Below, one piece after another: positions 18,280 through 27,835 of a stretch of DNA of 64,000 nt; position 1 is the stretch's first letter; each line of letters starts with the position of its first letter. The translations under genes were made by a program, and so were the position numbers. The notes beneath the pieces are model-generated. The model made no database searches, had not been told where the DNA came from, and saw only the letters and a program-made list of their open reading frames with translations. The DNA is from Escherichia sp. E4742 (GTDB lineage Bacteria; Pseudomonadota; Gammaproteobacteria; Enterobacterales; Enterobacteriaceae). Where the stretch lies: NCBI RefSeq assembly GCF_005843885.1, contig NZ_CP040443.1, positions 3,968,001 to 4,032,000 of the forward strand, written 5' to 3'.

Positions 18280-19563
18280 ATGGAATCCCTGACGTTGCAC
18301 CCCATCGCCCGTGTCGATGGCACTATTAATCTGCCCGGTTCCAAGAGCGTTTCTAACCGCGCTTTATTGCTGGCGGCATTAGCACACGGCAAAACAGTAT
18401 TAACTAATCTGCTGGATAGCGATGACGTGCGCCATATGCTGAATGCATTAACGGCGTTAGGGGTAAGTTACACGCTTTCAGCCGATCGTACGCGCTGTGA
18501 AATCATCGGTAACGGCGGTTCATTACACGCAGAAAGCGCGCTGGAGTTGTTCCTCGGTAATGCGGGGACTGCGATGCGCCCGCTGGCGGCGGCACTTTGT
18601 CTGGGAAATAATGATATCGTCCTGACTGGCGAGCCTCGCATGAAAGAGCGCCCGATAGGTCATCTGGTGGATGCGCTGCGACAGGGTGGGGCGAAAATTA
18701 CTTACCTGGAACAAGAAAATTACCCACCGCTGCGTTTACAGGGTGGTTTTGTGGGAGGCAACGTAGAAGTTGATGGCTCCGTTTCCAGCCAGTTCCTGAC
18801 CGCACTGTTAATGACAGCGCCTCTTGCGCCGAAAGATACAGTTATTCGTATTAAAGGTGATCTGGTTTCTAAACCTTATATCGATATCACGCTCAACCTG
18901 ATGAAAACGTTTGGTGTTGAGATTGAAAATCAGCACTATCAACAATTTGTCGTAAAAGGGGGGCAGTCTTATCAGTCTCCGGGGACTTATTTGGTAGAAG
19001 GCGATGCATCTTCGGCGTCTTACTTCCTGGCAGCAGCAGCAATCAAAGGTGGCACCGTAAAAGTGACCGGCATTGGACGCAACAGTATGCAGGGCGATAT
19101 TCGATTTGCTGATGTACTGGAAAAAATGGGGGCGACCATTAGCTGGGGCGATGATTATATTGCCTGCACGCGTGGTGAACTGAACGCTATCGATATGGAT
19201 ATGAACCATATTCCCGATGCGGCGATGACCATTGCCACGACGGCGTTATTTGCAAAAGGCACAACCACGCTGCGCAATATTTATAACTGGCGCGTAAAAG
19301 AAACGGATCGCCTGTTCGCGATGGCAACAGAGCTACGTAAAGTCGGTGCAGAAGTTGAAGAGGGGCACGATTTCATTCGCATAACGCCACCGGAAAAACT
19401 GAACTTTGCCGAGATCGCGACATACAATGATCACCGGATGGCGATGTGTTTCTCGCTGGTGGCATTGTCAGATACGCCAGTGACGATTCTTGACCCCAAA
19501 TGTACGGCTAAAACCTTCCCGGATTACTTCGAACAACTGGCGCGGATAAGCCAATCCGCCTGA
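18280..19563 (+). CDS. aroA: 5-enolpyruvylshikimate-3-phosphate synthase
   Basis: This shikimate-pathway enzyme of 427 residues joins shikimate-3-phosphate and phosphoenolpyruvate. N-terminal LPGSKSVSNRALLLAAL and the loop LGNAGTAMRPL are the substrate-binding signatures of class I enzymes, with the native Gly in GNAGT. It is downstream of serC with its own ribosome-binding site (GAGAGTTGAG). Confidence 0.98.
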   Translation: MESLTLHPIARVDGTINLPGSKSVSNRALLLAALAHGKTVLTNLLDSDDVRHMLNALTALGVSYTLSADRTRCEIIGNGGSLHAESALELFLGNAGTAMRPLAAALCLGNNDIVLTGEPRMKERPIGHLVDALRQGGAKITYLEQENYPPLRLQGGFVGGNVEVDGSVSSQFLTALLMTAPLAPKDTVIRIKGDLVSKPYIDITLNLMKTFGVEIENQHYQQFVVKGGQSYQSPGTYLVEGDASSASYFLAAAAIKGGTVKVTGIGRNSMQGDIRFADVLEKMGATISWGDDYIACTRGELNAIDMDMNHIPDAAMTIATTALFAKGTTTLRNIYNWRVKETDRLFAMATELRKVGAEVEEGHDFIRITPPEKLNFAEIATYNDHRMAMCFSLVALSDTPVTILDPKCTAKTFPDYFEQLARISQSA

Positions 19564-19604
19564 ATGAACATCGGGCGATAAAAAAACAAAACTTTCTTTA
19601 TCAA

Positions 19605-19633
19605 AACGTCGACACATTGCCGGCGTTTTTTTT
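19605..19633 (+). terminator. Intrinsic terminator after aroA
   Basis: AACGTCG pairs with CGGCGTT (one G-T) around a 9-nt loop and is followed by a T run. Confidence 0.75.
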
Positions 19634-19731
19634 CGGACCTTGTGAGTCATTTTGAACAGTGGTAACGTCGATTATCAATGTAAGTTATTGATACATAATA
19701 TTTATATATGATTAATCAACGGATGATTCAC

Positions 19732-20496
19732 ATGAAGAATACTAAATTACTGCTGGCGATTGCGACTTCTGCAGCACTACTGACAGGGTGTCAAAATACG
19801 CACGGTATTGATACCAATATGGCTATCAGCTCCGGTTTAAATGCCTATAAAGCGGCAACGTTAAGCGACGCTGATGCAAAAGCCATTGCCAATCAGGGCT
19901 GTACCGAAATGGACAGCGGCAATCAAGTTGCAAGCAAATCCAGCAAGTACGGTAAACGTCTGGCAAAAATCGCCAAAGCATTGGGTAACAACATTAACGG
20001 TACGCCGGTCAACTATAAGGTTTATATGACCAGCGACGTTAACGCATGGGCGATGGCAAACGGCTGTGTCCGAGTCTACAGTGGGCTGATGGACATGATG
20101 AACGACAACGAAATTGAAGGCGTTCTGGGTCATGAACTGGGACACGTTGCATTGGGTCACTCACTGGCTGAAATGAAAGCATCTTATGCGATCGTTGCCG
20201 CACGCGATGCAATTTCCGCCACCAGCGGTGTTGCTTCCCAGCTTTCTCGCTCGCAACTGGGCGATATTGCAGAAGGCGCTATCAATGCTAAGTACTCCCG
20301 CGATAAAGAGTCTGAAGCAGATGATTTCTCCTTTGATCTGCTGAAGAAACGTGGCATTAATACCCAGGGACTGGTCGGTAGCTTTGAAAAACTGGCCAGC
20401 CTGGATGGCGGTCGTACTCAGTCTATGTTTGACTCTCATCCGCCATCAGCAGAGCGTGCACAGCACATCCGCGATCGTATCGCCTCCGGTAAGTAA
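19732..20496 (+). CDS. ycaL: Periplasmic M48 metalloprotease lipoprotein YcaL
   Basis: This 254-residue lipoprotein has a signal peptide with lipobox LTGC and lipidated Cys20. The zinc site is HELGH at 134-138, with the distal glutamate in ESEAD (Glu195). YcaL is a peptidase of the outer-membrane quality-control set, reported to degrade early-stalled LptD on the assembly pathway alongside BepA and YggG. The start at 19732 is chosen because the signal peptide begins there; an in-frame ATG eight codons upstream lacks the usual lysine-rich n-region context. It is monocistronic. Confidence 0.96.
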   Translation: MKNTKLLLAIATSAALLTGCQNTHGIDTNMAISSGLNAYKAATLSDADAKAIANQGCTEMDSGNQVASKSSKYGKRLAKIAKALGNNINGTPVNYKVYMTSDVNAWAMANGCVRVYSGLMDMMNDNEIEGVLGHELGHVALGHSLAEMKASYAIVAARDAISATSGVASQLSRSQLGDIAEGAINAKYSRDKESEADDFSFDLLKKRGINTQGLVGSFEKLASLDGGRTQSMFDSHPPSAERAQHIRDRIASGK

Positions 20497-20668
20497 ATCA
20501 TTGTCATCTTTCGGGCTGGTCTTTCGCCAGCCCGCTATAATTGCGCAATAAATCCCCATCTGAATACAGACAAAACTGGTTTTTGCACACAACGTTAACG
20601 ATTTGTGGCGCCGACGCGTATAATGCGCGCGGTTATGTTAACGGTACGCCTGTTTTAAGGAGATAAAG

Positions 20669-21352
20669 ATGACGGCAATTGCCCCGGTTATTACCATTGA
20701 TGGCCCAAGCGGTGCAGGGAAAGGCACCTTGTGTAAGGCTATGGCGGAAGCGTTGCAATGGCATCTGCTGGACTCGGGTGCAATTTATCGCGTACTGGCA
20801 CTGGCGGCATTACATCACCATGTTGATGTTGCGTCGGAAGATGCGCTGGTGCCGCTGGCATCCCATCTGGATGTGCGTTTTGTGTCGACCAATGGCAATC
20901 TGGAAGTGATCCTCGAAGGGGAAGATGTCAGCGGCGAAATTCGTACTCAGGAAGTGGCGAATGCTGCTTCACAAGTCGCTGCATTCCCACGCGTTCGTGA
21001 AGCATTATTGCGTCGCCAACGCGCATTCCGGGAGTTACCCGGTTTGATCGCCGATGGTCGCGATATGGGGACAGTGGTATTCCCTGATGCGCCAGTAAAA
21101 ATTTTCCTTGACGCCTCCTCGGAAGAACGTGCGCATCGCCGCATGCTACAGTTGCAGGAGAAGGGCTTTAGTGTTAACTTTGAGCGCCTTTTGGCCGAGA
21201 TCAAAGAACGCGACGACCGCGATCGTAATCGCGCGGTAGCGCCCCTGGTTCCGGCAGCCGATGCTTTAGTTTTGGATTCCACCACCTTAAGCATTGAGCA
21301 AGTGATTGAAAAAGCGTTACACTACGCGCGCCAAAAATTGGCTCTCGCATAA
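20669..21352 (+). CDS. cmk: Cytidylate kinase
   Basis: This 227-residue cytosolic kinase phosphorylates CMP and dCMP. The P-loop GPSGAGKGT is at residues 12-20, and the lid region ERDDRDRNR is Arg-rich, as in bacterial CMP kinases. TTAAGGAGATAAAG before the ATG is a strong ribosome-binding site. It is upstream of rpsA and partly co-transcribed with it. Confidence 0.98.
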   Translation: MTAIAPVITIDGPSGAGKGTLCKAMAEALQWHLLDSGAIYRVLALAALHHHVDVASEDALVPLASHLDVRFVSTNGNLEVILEGEDVSGEIRTQEVANAASQVAAFPRVREALLRRQRAFRELPGLIADGRDMGTVVFPDAPVKIFLDASSEERAHRRMLQLQEKGFSVNFERLLAEIKERDDRDRNRAVAPLVPAADALVLDSTTLSIEQVIEKALHYARQKLALA

Positions 21353-21462
21353 GCGACCGAATTTGCAGTACCCCCGTTGCAATGGAATGACAGCGGGTAT
21401 GTTAAACAACCCCATCCGGCACGGAGCCAGGTGGACGTTAAATATAAACCTGAAGATTAAAC
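21353..21462 (+). promoter_or_regulatory. rpsA leader (S1 autoregulation region)
   Basis: The 110 bp before rpsA include pairings such as ACCCCCGTTGC...GACAGCGGGTA. Only a weak GAAG lies before the start codon instead of a full Shine-Dalgarno. The E. coli rpsA leader is known to fold into stacked hairpins that replace a normal ribosome-binding site and allow S1 to repress its own translation. I see the poor Shine-Dalgarno and some pairing; the regulation is established knowledge. Confidence 0.65.
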
Positions 21463-23136
21463 ATGACTGAATCTTTTGCTCAACTCTTTGAAGAGTCCTT
21501 AAAAGAAATCGAAACCCGCCCGGGTTCTATCGTTCGTGGCGTTGTTGTTGCTATCGACAAAGATGTAGTACTGGTTGACGCTGGTCTGAAATCTGAGTCT
21601 GCCATCCCGGCTGAGCAGTTCAAAAACGCCCAGGGCGAGCTGGAAATCCAGGTAGGTGACGAAGTTGACGTTGCTCTGGATGCAGTAGAAGACGGCTTCG
21701 GTGAAACTCTGCTGTCCCGTGAGAAAGCTAAACGTCACGAAGCCTGGATCACGCTGGAAAAAGCTTACGAAGATGCTGAAACTGTTACCGGTGTTATCAA
21801 CGGCAAAGTTAAGGGCGGCTTCACTGTTGAGCTGAACGGTATTCGTGCGTTCCTGCCAGGTTCTCTGGTAGACGTTCGTCCGGTGCGTGACACTCTGCAC
21901 CTGGAAGGCAAAGAGCTTGAATTCAAAGTAATCAAGCTGGATCAGAAGCGCAACAACGTTGTTGTTTCTCGTCGTGCCGTTATCGAATCCGAAAACAGCG
22001 CAGAGCGCGATCAGCTGCTGGAAAACCTGCAGGAAGGCATGGAAGTTAAAGGTATCGTTAAGAACCTCACTGACTACGGTGCATTCGTTGATCTGGGCGG
22101 CGTTGACGGCCTGCTGCACATCACTGACATGGCCTGGAAACGCGTTAAGCATCCGAGCGAAATCGTCAACGTGGGCGACGAAATCACTGTTAAAGTGCTG
22201 AAGTTCGACCGCGAACGTACCCGTGTATCCCTGGGCCTGAAACAGCTGGGCGAAGATCCGTGGGTAGCTATCGCTAAACGTTATCCGGAAGGTACCAAAC
22301 TGACTGGTCGCGTGACCAACCTGACCGACTACGGCTGCTTCGTTGAAATCGAAGAAGGCGTTGAAGGCCTGGTACACGTTTCCGAAATGGATTGGACCAA
22401 CAAAAACATCCACCCGTCCAAAGTTGTTAACGTTGGCGATGTAGTGGAAGTTATGGTTCTGGATATCGACGAAGAACGTCGTCGTATCTCCCTGGGTCTG
22501 AAACAGTGCAAAGCTAACCCGTGGCAGCAGTTCGCGGAAACCCACAACAAGGGCGACCGTGTTGAAGGTAAAATCAAGTCTATCACTGACTTCGGTATCT
22601 TCATCGGCCTGGACGGCGGCATCGATGGCCTGGTTCACCTGTCTGACATCTCCTGGAACGTTGCAGGTGAAGAAGCAGTTCGTGAATACAAAAAAGGCGA
22701 CGAAATCGCTGCAGTTGTTCTGCAGGTTGACGCAGAACGTGAACGTATCTCCCTGGGCGTTAAACAGCTCGCAGAAGATCCGTTCAACAACTGGGTTGCT
22801 CTGAACAAGAAAGGCGCTATCGTAACCGGTAAAGTAACTGCAGTTGACGCTAAAGGCGCAACCGTAGAACTGGCTGACGGCGTTGAAGGTTACCTGCGTG
22901 CTTCTGAAGCATCCCGTGACCGCGTAGAAGACGCTACCCTGGTTCTGAGCGTTGGCGACGAAGTTGAAGCTAAATTCACTGGCGTTGATCGTAAAAACCG
23001 CGCAATCAGCCTGTCTGTTCGTGCGAAAGACGAAGCTGACGAGAAAGATGCAATTGCAACTGTTAACAAACAGGAAGATGCAAACTTCTCCAACAACGCA
23101 ATGGCTGAAGCTTTCAAAGCAGCTAAAGGCGAGTAA
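21463..23136 (+). CDS. rpsA: 30S ribosomal protein S1
   Basis: This 557-residue protein has six S1/OB-fold repeats. The first two bind the ribosome and the rest bind mRNA. Repeat signatures are [31 protein letters not shown] and [16 protein letters not shown], each followed by a VGD or KGD turn and [12 protein letters not shown] end. S1 unwinds and delivers mRNA to the 30S subunit and is part of some phage replicases. Codon use is highly biased, which creates a 379-codon open frame on the opposite strand. Confidence 0.99.
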
Positions 23137-23182
23137 TTCTCTGACTCTTCGGGATTTTTATTCCGAAGTTTGCTGAGTTTAC

Positions 23183-23242
23183 TTGACAGATTGCAGGTTT
23201 CGTCCTGTAATCAAGCACTAAGGGCGGCTACGGCCGCCCTTA
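23183..23242 (+). promoter_or_regulatory. ihfB promoter with leader hairpin
   Basis: TTGACA at 23183-23188 and TGTAAT at 23206-23211 are separated by exactly 17 bp, a near-consensus sigma-70 promoter, with a predicted start near 23218. A GC-rich hairpin (AGGGCGGC/GCCGCCCT, TACG loop) starts at once at 23219-23242, so it would form the 5' end of the ihfB message. The hairpin could also serve as the rpsA 3' end, but no strong T run follows it. Confidence 0.8.
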
Positions 23243-23295
23243 ATCAATGTAGCAACAGCAGCCGTTAAATTTGCCTTTAAGGAACCGGAGGAATC

Positions 23296-23580
23296 ATGAC
23301 CAAGTCAGAATTGATAGAAAGACTTGCCACCCAGCAATCGCACATTCCCGCCAAGACGGTTGAAGATGCAGTAAAAGAGATGCTGGAGCATATGGCCTCG
23401 ACTCTTGCGCAGGGCGAGCGTATTGAAATCCGCGGTTTCGGCAGTTTCTCTTTGCACTACCGCGCACCGCGTACCGGACGTAATCCGAAGACTGGCGATA
23501 AAGTAGAGCTGGAAGGAAAATACGTTCCTCACTTTAAACCAGGTAAAGAACTGCGCGATCGCGCCAATATTTACGGTTAA
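23296..23580 (+). CDS. ihfB: Integration host factor subunit beta
   Basis: This 94-residue DNA-bending protein of the HU/IHF family forms a heterodimer with IhfA. The family signature GFGSFSLHYRAPRTGRNP marks the beta arm that enters the minor groove. It has an excellent ribosome-binding site, AACCGGAGGAATC. IHF represses its own genes and acts in recombination, replication and many promoters, including ompF upstream DNA in this window. Confidence 0.99.
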   Translation: MTKSELIERLATQQSHIPAKTVEDAVKEMLEHMASTLAQGERIEIRGFGSFSLHYRAPRTGRNPKTGDKVELEGKYVPHFKPGKELRDRANIYG

Positions 23581-23603
23581 GTTTTAGTAAAACTTGAACG
23601 CTG

Positions 23604-23629
23604 AAAAAGCACCTGTCGGGTGCTTTTTT
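23604..23629 (+). terminator. Intrinsic terminator after ihfB
   Basis: AAAAGCACC pairs with GGTGCTTTT around a short loop, followed by T residues. Confidence 0.9.
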
Positions 23630-23785
23630 CATTTCTGCAATATGGTTCTGGAAGCTGTCTCGCAGAGTTGTGTACAGTTTTAATCATCCTGCTAAATTCT
23701 TCTGAACGTGCCTCGGGCAACGCAAAACTCCCGCCAGACAACCACTAAACAAAGTTGCACACTTTCCAAAAACAGGGAGGAGTGC

Positions 23786-26050
23786 ATGAAAATAACGACA
23801 GTTAGCCTGTGCATAATTTGCGGGATTTTTCCGCTGCTGATTTTGCCGCAGTTGCCTGGGACATTAACTCTCGCGAGTCTGACTGTATTCGTCTGCGTAC
23901 TGGCATTGATTCCTGTTAAAGTCGTCCGTTATTTCACGCTGACATTGCTGTTTTTTCTTTGGGGCGTGTTGGCGGCGAAGCAAATTCTGTGGGCAGGAGA
24001 AAACTTAACTGGCGCGACGCAGGATGCAGTCGTCGAGATTACCGCCACTGACGGCATGACCACGCATTACGGGCAAATTACTCATCTACAAGGGCGGCGG
24101 TTATTTCCCGCGCCAGGCATCGCGCTATATGGCGAATATTTGCCACAATCGGTATGCGCTGGGCAACGATGGTCGATGAAACTCAAAGTGCGTGCTGTTC
24201 ATGGTCAACTTAATGATGGCGGCTTTGACAGCCAGCGTTATGCCATTGCCCAGCATCAGCCACTTACCGGACGTTTTCTGCAAGCAAGCGTCATTGAACC
24301 AGGTTGTAGCCTACGTGCGCAATATCTGGCATCCCTGCAAACGACGCTGCAGCCGTATTCATGGCAGACGGTGATGCTCGGCTTAGGAATGGGTGAACGG
24401 TTATCGGTATCTAAAGAAATTAAAAATATAATGCGCGATACCGGTACGGCACATTTAATGGCGATATCGGGTTTACACATCGCTTTTGCAGCATTACTGG
24501 CTGCGGGGCTAATTCGTGGCGGGCAAATTTTCCTCCCCGGGCGTTGGATTTACTGGCAGATGCCATTAATCGGTGGAGTTTGCTGCGCTGCTTTTTATGC
24601 CTGGCTTACCGGTATGCAGCCGCCTGCATTGCGTACCGTGGTGGCGCTTGCGACCTGGGGAGCGCTCAAATTGAGCGGCCGGCAATGGAGTGGTTGGGAT
24701 GTGTGGATATGCTGCCTGGCAGCAATTCTGCTGATGGATCCTGTCGCTATCCTCTCGCAAAGTTTGTGGCTCTCTGCCGCAGCGGTGGCAGCGCTGATAT
24801 TTTGGTATCAGTGGTTTCCCTGCCCAGTCTGGCCATTGCCGCCTGTATTGCAATCTATTGTTTCACTTATCCATCTGCAACTTGGTATAACACTCCTGCT
24901 CATGCCGGTGCAAATAGTCATATTTCATGGCGTTAGTCTGACTTCATTTATAGCAAATTTGTTCGCTATTCCCTTAGTGACATTTATTTCGGTTCCGTTG
25001 ATCCTCGCCGCGATGGTTGTGCATTTAAGCGGGCCATTAATCCTGGAACAAGGTATATGGTTTCTTGCCGATCGGTCCTTAGCTTTACTTTTTTGGGGGT
25101 TAAAGATTTTGCCTGAAGGGTGGATAAGCATTGCTGAACGTTGGCAATGGCTATCATTTTCGCCCTGGTTATTACTGGTGATATGGCGACTAAACGCATG
25201 GCAAACGTTGCCTGCGGTGTGTATGGCTGGAGGAATTATAATGTGTTGGCCACTGTGGCAAAAACCACGGTCTGATGAGTGGCAAGTTTATATGCTTGAT
25301 GTCGGGCAAGGGTTGGCAATGGTGATCGCTCGAAATGGTAAAGCGGTTCTCTATGATACAGGGCTCGCCTGGCCGGAGGGGGACAGTGGGCAACAACTGA
25401 TTATTCCCTGGCTCCGCTGGCATGACCTTGAACCGGTAGGGGTTATTCTTAGTCATGAACATCTTGATCATCGGGGTGGACTGGACTCGATATTACATGC
25501 CTGGCCGACGTTATGGGTCAGAAGCCCCTTAAACTGGGTGCATCATCAGCCCTGCGTGCGTGGCGAAGCGTGGCAGTGGCAAGGATTGCAGTTTAGTGTG
25601 CACTGGCCTTTGCAAGGGAGTAACGAAAAGGGAAATAACCATTCCTGTGTGATTAAGGTTGATGATGGAACACATAGCATTCTTTTGACTGGCGATATTG
25701 AAGCCCCCGCTGAACAAAAAATGCTAAGTCATTACTGGCAACAGGTTCAGGCAACTTTGATTCAGGTACCCCATCACGGTAGCAATACCTCGTCATCAGT
25801 GCCATTGATTCAGCGGGTAAATGGAAAAATGGCACTGGCATCGGCATCACGCTATAACGCATGGCGATTGCCCTCCAGTAAAGTTAAACTTCGCTATCAA
25901 CTACAAGGATATCAATGGGTTGATACCCCACATCAGGGGCAAATAACGGTCTATTTTTCAGCGCAAGGTTGGCGGGTAAGCAGCCTAAGGGAGCAAATTT
26001 TACCTCGTTGGTATCATCAGTGGTTTGGCGTGCCAGTGGATAACGGGTAG
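23786..26050 (+). CDS. ycaI: ComEC/Rec2-family membrane protein YcaI
   Basis: This 754-residue protein has many N-terminal and central membrane helices forming a Competence domain (roughly residues 190-480), then a C-terminal metallo-beta-lactamase-like domain with HEHLDH at 557-562. It is the E. coli homologue of the ComEC DNA-uptake channel; E. coli is not normally competent but carries many homologues. The start at 23786 follows GGGAGGAG and begins the first membrane helix; a longer frame from 23708 starts in noncoding DNA. It lies just upstream of msbA. Confidence 0.95.
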   Translation: MKITTVSLCIICGIFPLLILPQLPGTLTLASLTVFVCVLALIPVKVVRYFTLTLLFFLWGVLAAKQILWAGENLTGATQDAVVEITATDGMTTHYGQITHLQGRRLFPAPGIALYGEYLPQSVCAGQRWSMKLKVRAVHGQLNDGGFDSQRYAIAQHQPLTGRFLQASVIEPGCSLRAQYLASLQTTLQPYSWQTVMLGLGMGERLSVSKEIKNIMRDTGTAHLMAISGLHIAFAALLAAGLIRGGQIFLPGRWIYWQMPLIGGVCCAAFYAWLTGMQPPALRTVVALATWGALKLSGRQWSGWDVWICCLAAILLMDPVAILSQSLWLSAAAVAALIFWYQWFPCPVWPLPPVLQSIVSLIHLQLGITLLLMPVQIVIFHGVSLTSFIANLFAIPLVTFISVPLILAAMVVHLSGPLILEQGIWFLADRSLALLFWGLKILPEGWISIAERWQWLSFSPWLLLVIWRLNAWQTLPAVCMAGGIIMCWPLWQKPRSDEWQVYMLDVGQGLAMVIARNGKAVLYDTGLAWPEGDSGQQLIIPWLRWHDLEPVGVILSHEHLDHRGGLDSILHAWPTLWVRSPLNWVHHQPCVRGEAWQWQGLQFSVHWPLQGSNEKGNNHSCVIKVDDGTHSILLTGDIEAPAEQKMLSHYWQQVQATLIQVPHHGSNTSSSVPLIQRVNGKMALASASRYNAWRLPSSKVKLRYQLQGYQWVDTPHQGQITVYFSAQGWRVSSLREQILPRWYHQWFGVPVDNG

Positions 26051-26086
26051 AATATGCGGCTATTTCAACAAATGCTGGTTTTTTGA

Positions 26087-27835
26087 ATGCATAACGACAA
26101 AGATCTCTCTACGTGGCAGACATTCCGCCGACTGTGGCCAACCATTGCGCCTTTTAAAGCGGGTCTGATCGTGGCGGGCATAGCGTTAATTCTCAACGCA
26201 GCCAGCGATACCTTCATGTTATCGCTCCTTAAGCCGCTTCTCGATGATGGCTTTGGTAAAACAGATCGCTCCGTGCTGATGTGGATGCCGCTGGTAGTTA
26301 TCGGCCTGATGATTTTACGTGGTATCACCAGTTATATCTCCAGCTACTGTATCTCCTGGGTATCAGGAAAAGTGGTCATGACCATGCGTCGACGTCTGTT
26401 CGGCCACATGATGGGCATGCCAGTGTCATTTTTTGACAAACAGTCAACCGGGACACTGCTTTCACGTATTACTTACGATTCTGAACAGGTTGCTTCGTCG
26501 TCTTCCGGCGCGTTGATTACGGTGGTGCGTGAAGGTGCTTCCATTATCGGTCTGTTCGCCATGATGTTCTATTACAGCTGGCAGTTGTCGATCATTTTGA
26601 TTGTGCTGGCACCGATCGTCTCGATTGCGATTCGTATCGTATCGAAGCGTTTTCGCAGCATCAGTAAAAACATGCAGAACACTATGGGGCAGGTGACCAC
26701 CAGTGCTGAACAGATGCTGAAAGGCCACAAAGAAGTATTGATTTTTGGCGGCCAGGAAGTAGAAACAAAGCGTTTTGATAAGGTCAGCAACAAGATGCGT
26801 TTGCAGGGGATGAAGATGGTTTCTGCTTCTTCCATCTCTGACCCGATCATTCAGCTGATCGCCTCTCTGGCGCTGGCATTTGTTCTCTACGCTGCGAGCT
26901 TCCCAAGCGTGATGGATAGCCTGACTGCCGGTACGATTACTGTCGTCTTCTCTTCGATGATTGCACTGATGCGTCCGCTGAAATCGCTGACCAACGTTAA
27001 CGCCCAGTTCCAACGCGGGATGGCAGCATGTCAGACGCTGTTTACCATTCTGGATAGTGAACAGGAGAAAGACGAAGGTAAACGCGAGATTGAGCGAGCT
27101 ACTGGCGACGTCGAATTCCGTAATGTCACTTTTACCTATCCGGGGCGTGAAGTCCCTGCGCTGCGTAATATCAACCTGAAGATCCCGGCAGGGAAAACAG
27201 TGGCTCTGGTAGGGCGTTCGGGGTCGGGTAAATCGACCATCGCCAGCCTGATCACCCGTTTTTATGATATCGATGAAGGCGAGATCCTGATGGATGGTCA
27301 CGATCTGCGCGAGTACACACTGGCGTCTTTACGTAACCAGGTTGCTCTGGTGTCGCAGAATGTCCATCTGTTTAATGACACGGTTGCCAACAACATTGCT
27401 TACGCCCGCACTGAACAGTACAGCCGTGAGCAGATTGAAGAAGCGGCACGTATGGCCTACGCCATGGACTTTATCAATAAGATGGATAACGGTCTTGATA
27501 CGGTGATTGGTGAAAACGGCGTGTTGCTTTCTGGCGGTCAGCGCCAGCGTATTGCCATTGCCCGTGCCTTGCTGCGTGATAGCCCAATTCTGATTCTGGA
27601 TGAAGCCACCTCGGCGCTGGACACCGAATCCGAACGCGCGATTCAGGCTGCGCTGGACGAGTTGCAGAAAAACCGTACCTCACTGGTGATTGCCCACCGC
27701 TTGTCTACCATTGAAAAGGCTGACGAAATTGTGGTCGTCGAGGACGGGATCATTGTGGAACGCGGTACGCATAACGATTTGCTTGAGCACCGTGGAGTCT
27801 ACGCGCAACTTCATAAAATGCAGTTTGGCCAATGA
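26087..27835 (+). CDS. msbA: Lipid A flippase MsbA (ABC exporter)
   Basis: This homodimeric ABC transporter flips core-lipid A across the inner membrane. It has 582 residues: a six-helix transmembrane domain (about 1-330), then an ATPase domain with Walker A GRSGSGKST (376-384, Lys382), signature LSGGQRQR, Walker B ILILDEATSALD and switch His in IAHRLST. The stop overlaps the lpxK start by four bases (ATGA), so the two are translationally coupled. Confidence 0.99.
   Translation: MHNDKDLSTWQTFRRLWPTIAPFKAGLIVAGIALILNAASDTFMLSLLKPLLDDGFGKTDRSVLMWMPLVVIGLMILRGITSYISSYCISWVSGKVVMTMRRRLFGHMMGMPVSFFDKQSTGTLLSRITYDSEQVASSSSGALITVVREGASIIGLFAMMFYYSWQLSIILIVLAPIVSIAIRIVSKRFRSISKNMQNTMGQVTTSAEQMLKGHKEVLIFGGQEVETKRFDKVSNKMRLQGMKMVSASSISDPIIQLIASLALAFVLYAASFPSVMDSLTAGTITVVFSSMIALMRPLKSLTNVNAQFQRGMAACQTLFTILDSEQEKDEGKREIERATGDVEFRNVTFTYPGREVPALRNINLKIPAGKTVALVGRSGSGKSTIASLITRFYDIDEGEILMDGHDLREYTLASLRNQVALVSQNVHLFNDTVANNIAYARTEQYSREQIEEAARMAYAMDFINKMDNGLDTVIGENGVLLSGGQRQRIAIARALLRDSPILILDEATSALDTESERAIQAALDELQKNRTSLVIAHRLSTIEKADEIVVVEDGIIVERGTHNDLLEHRGVYAQLHKMQFGQ

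Noticed and set aside
21499..22638. 379-codon open frame opposite rpsA
   Set aside because: Same codon-bias artefact in a highly expressed ribosomal protein gene; composition is not protein-like.
23786..26050. A DNA-uptake system around the ComEC homologue ycaI
   Set aside because: The neighbours are msbA and ihfB; no other competence or pilus genes are in the window.
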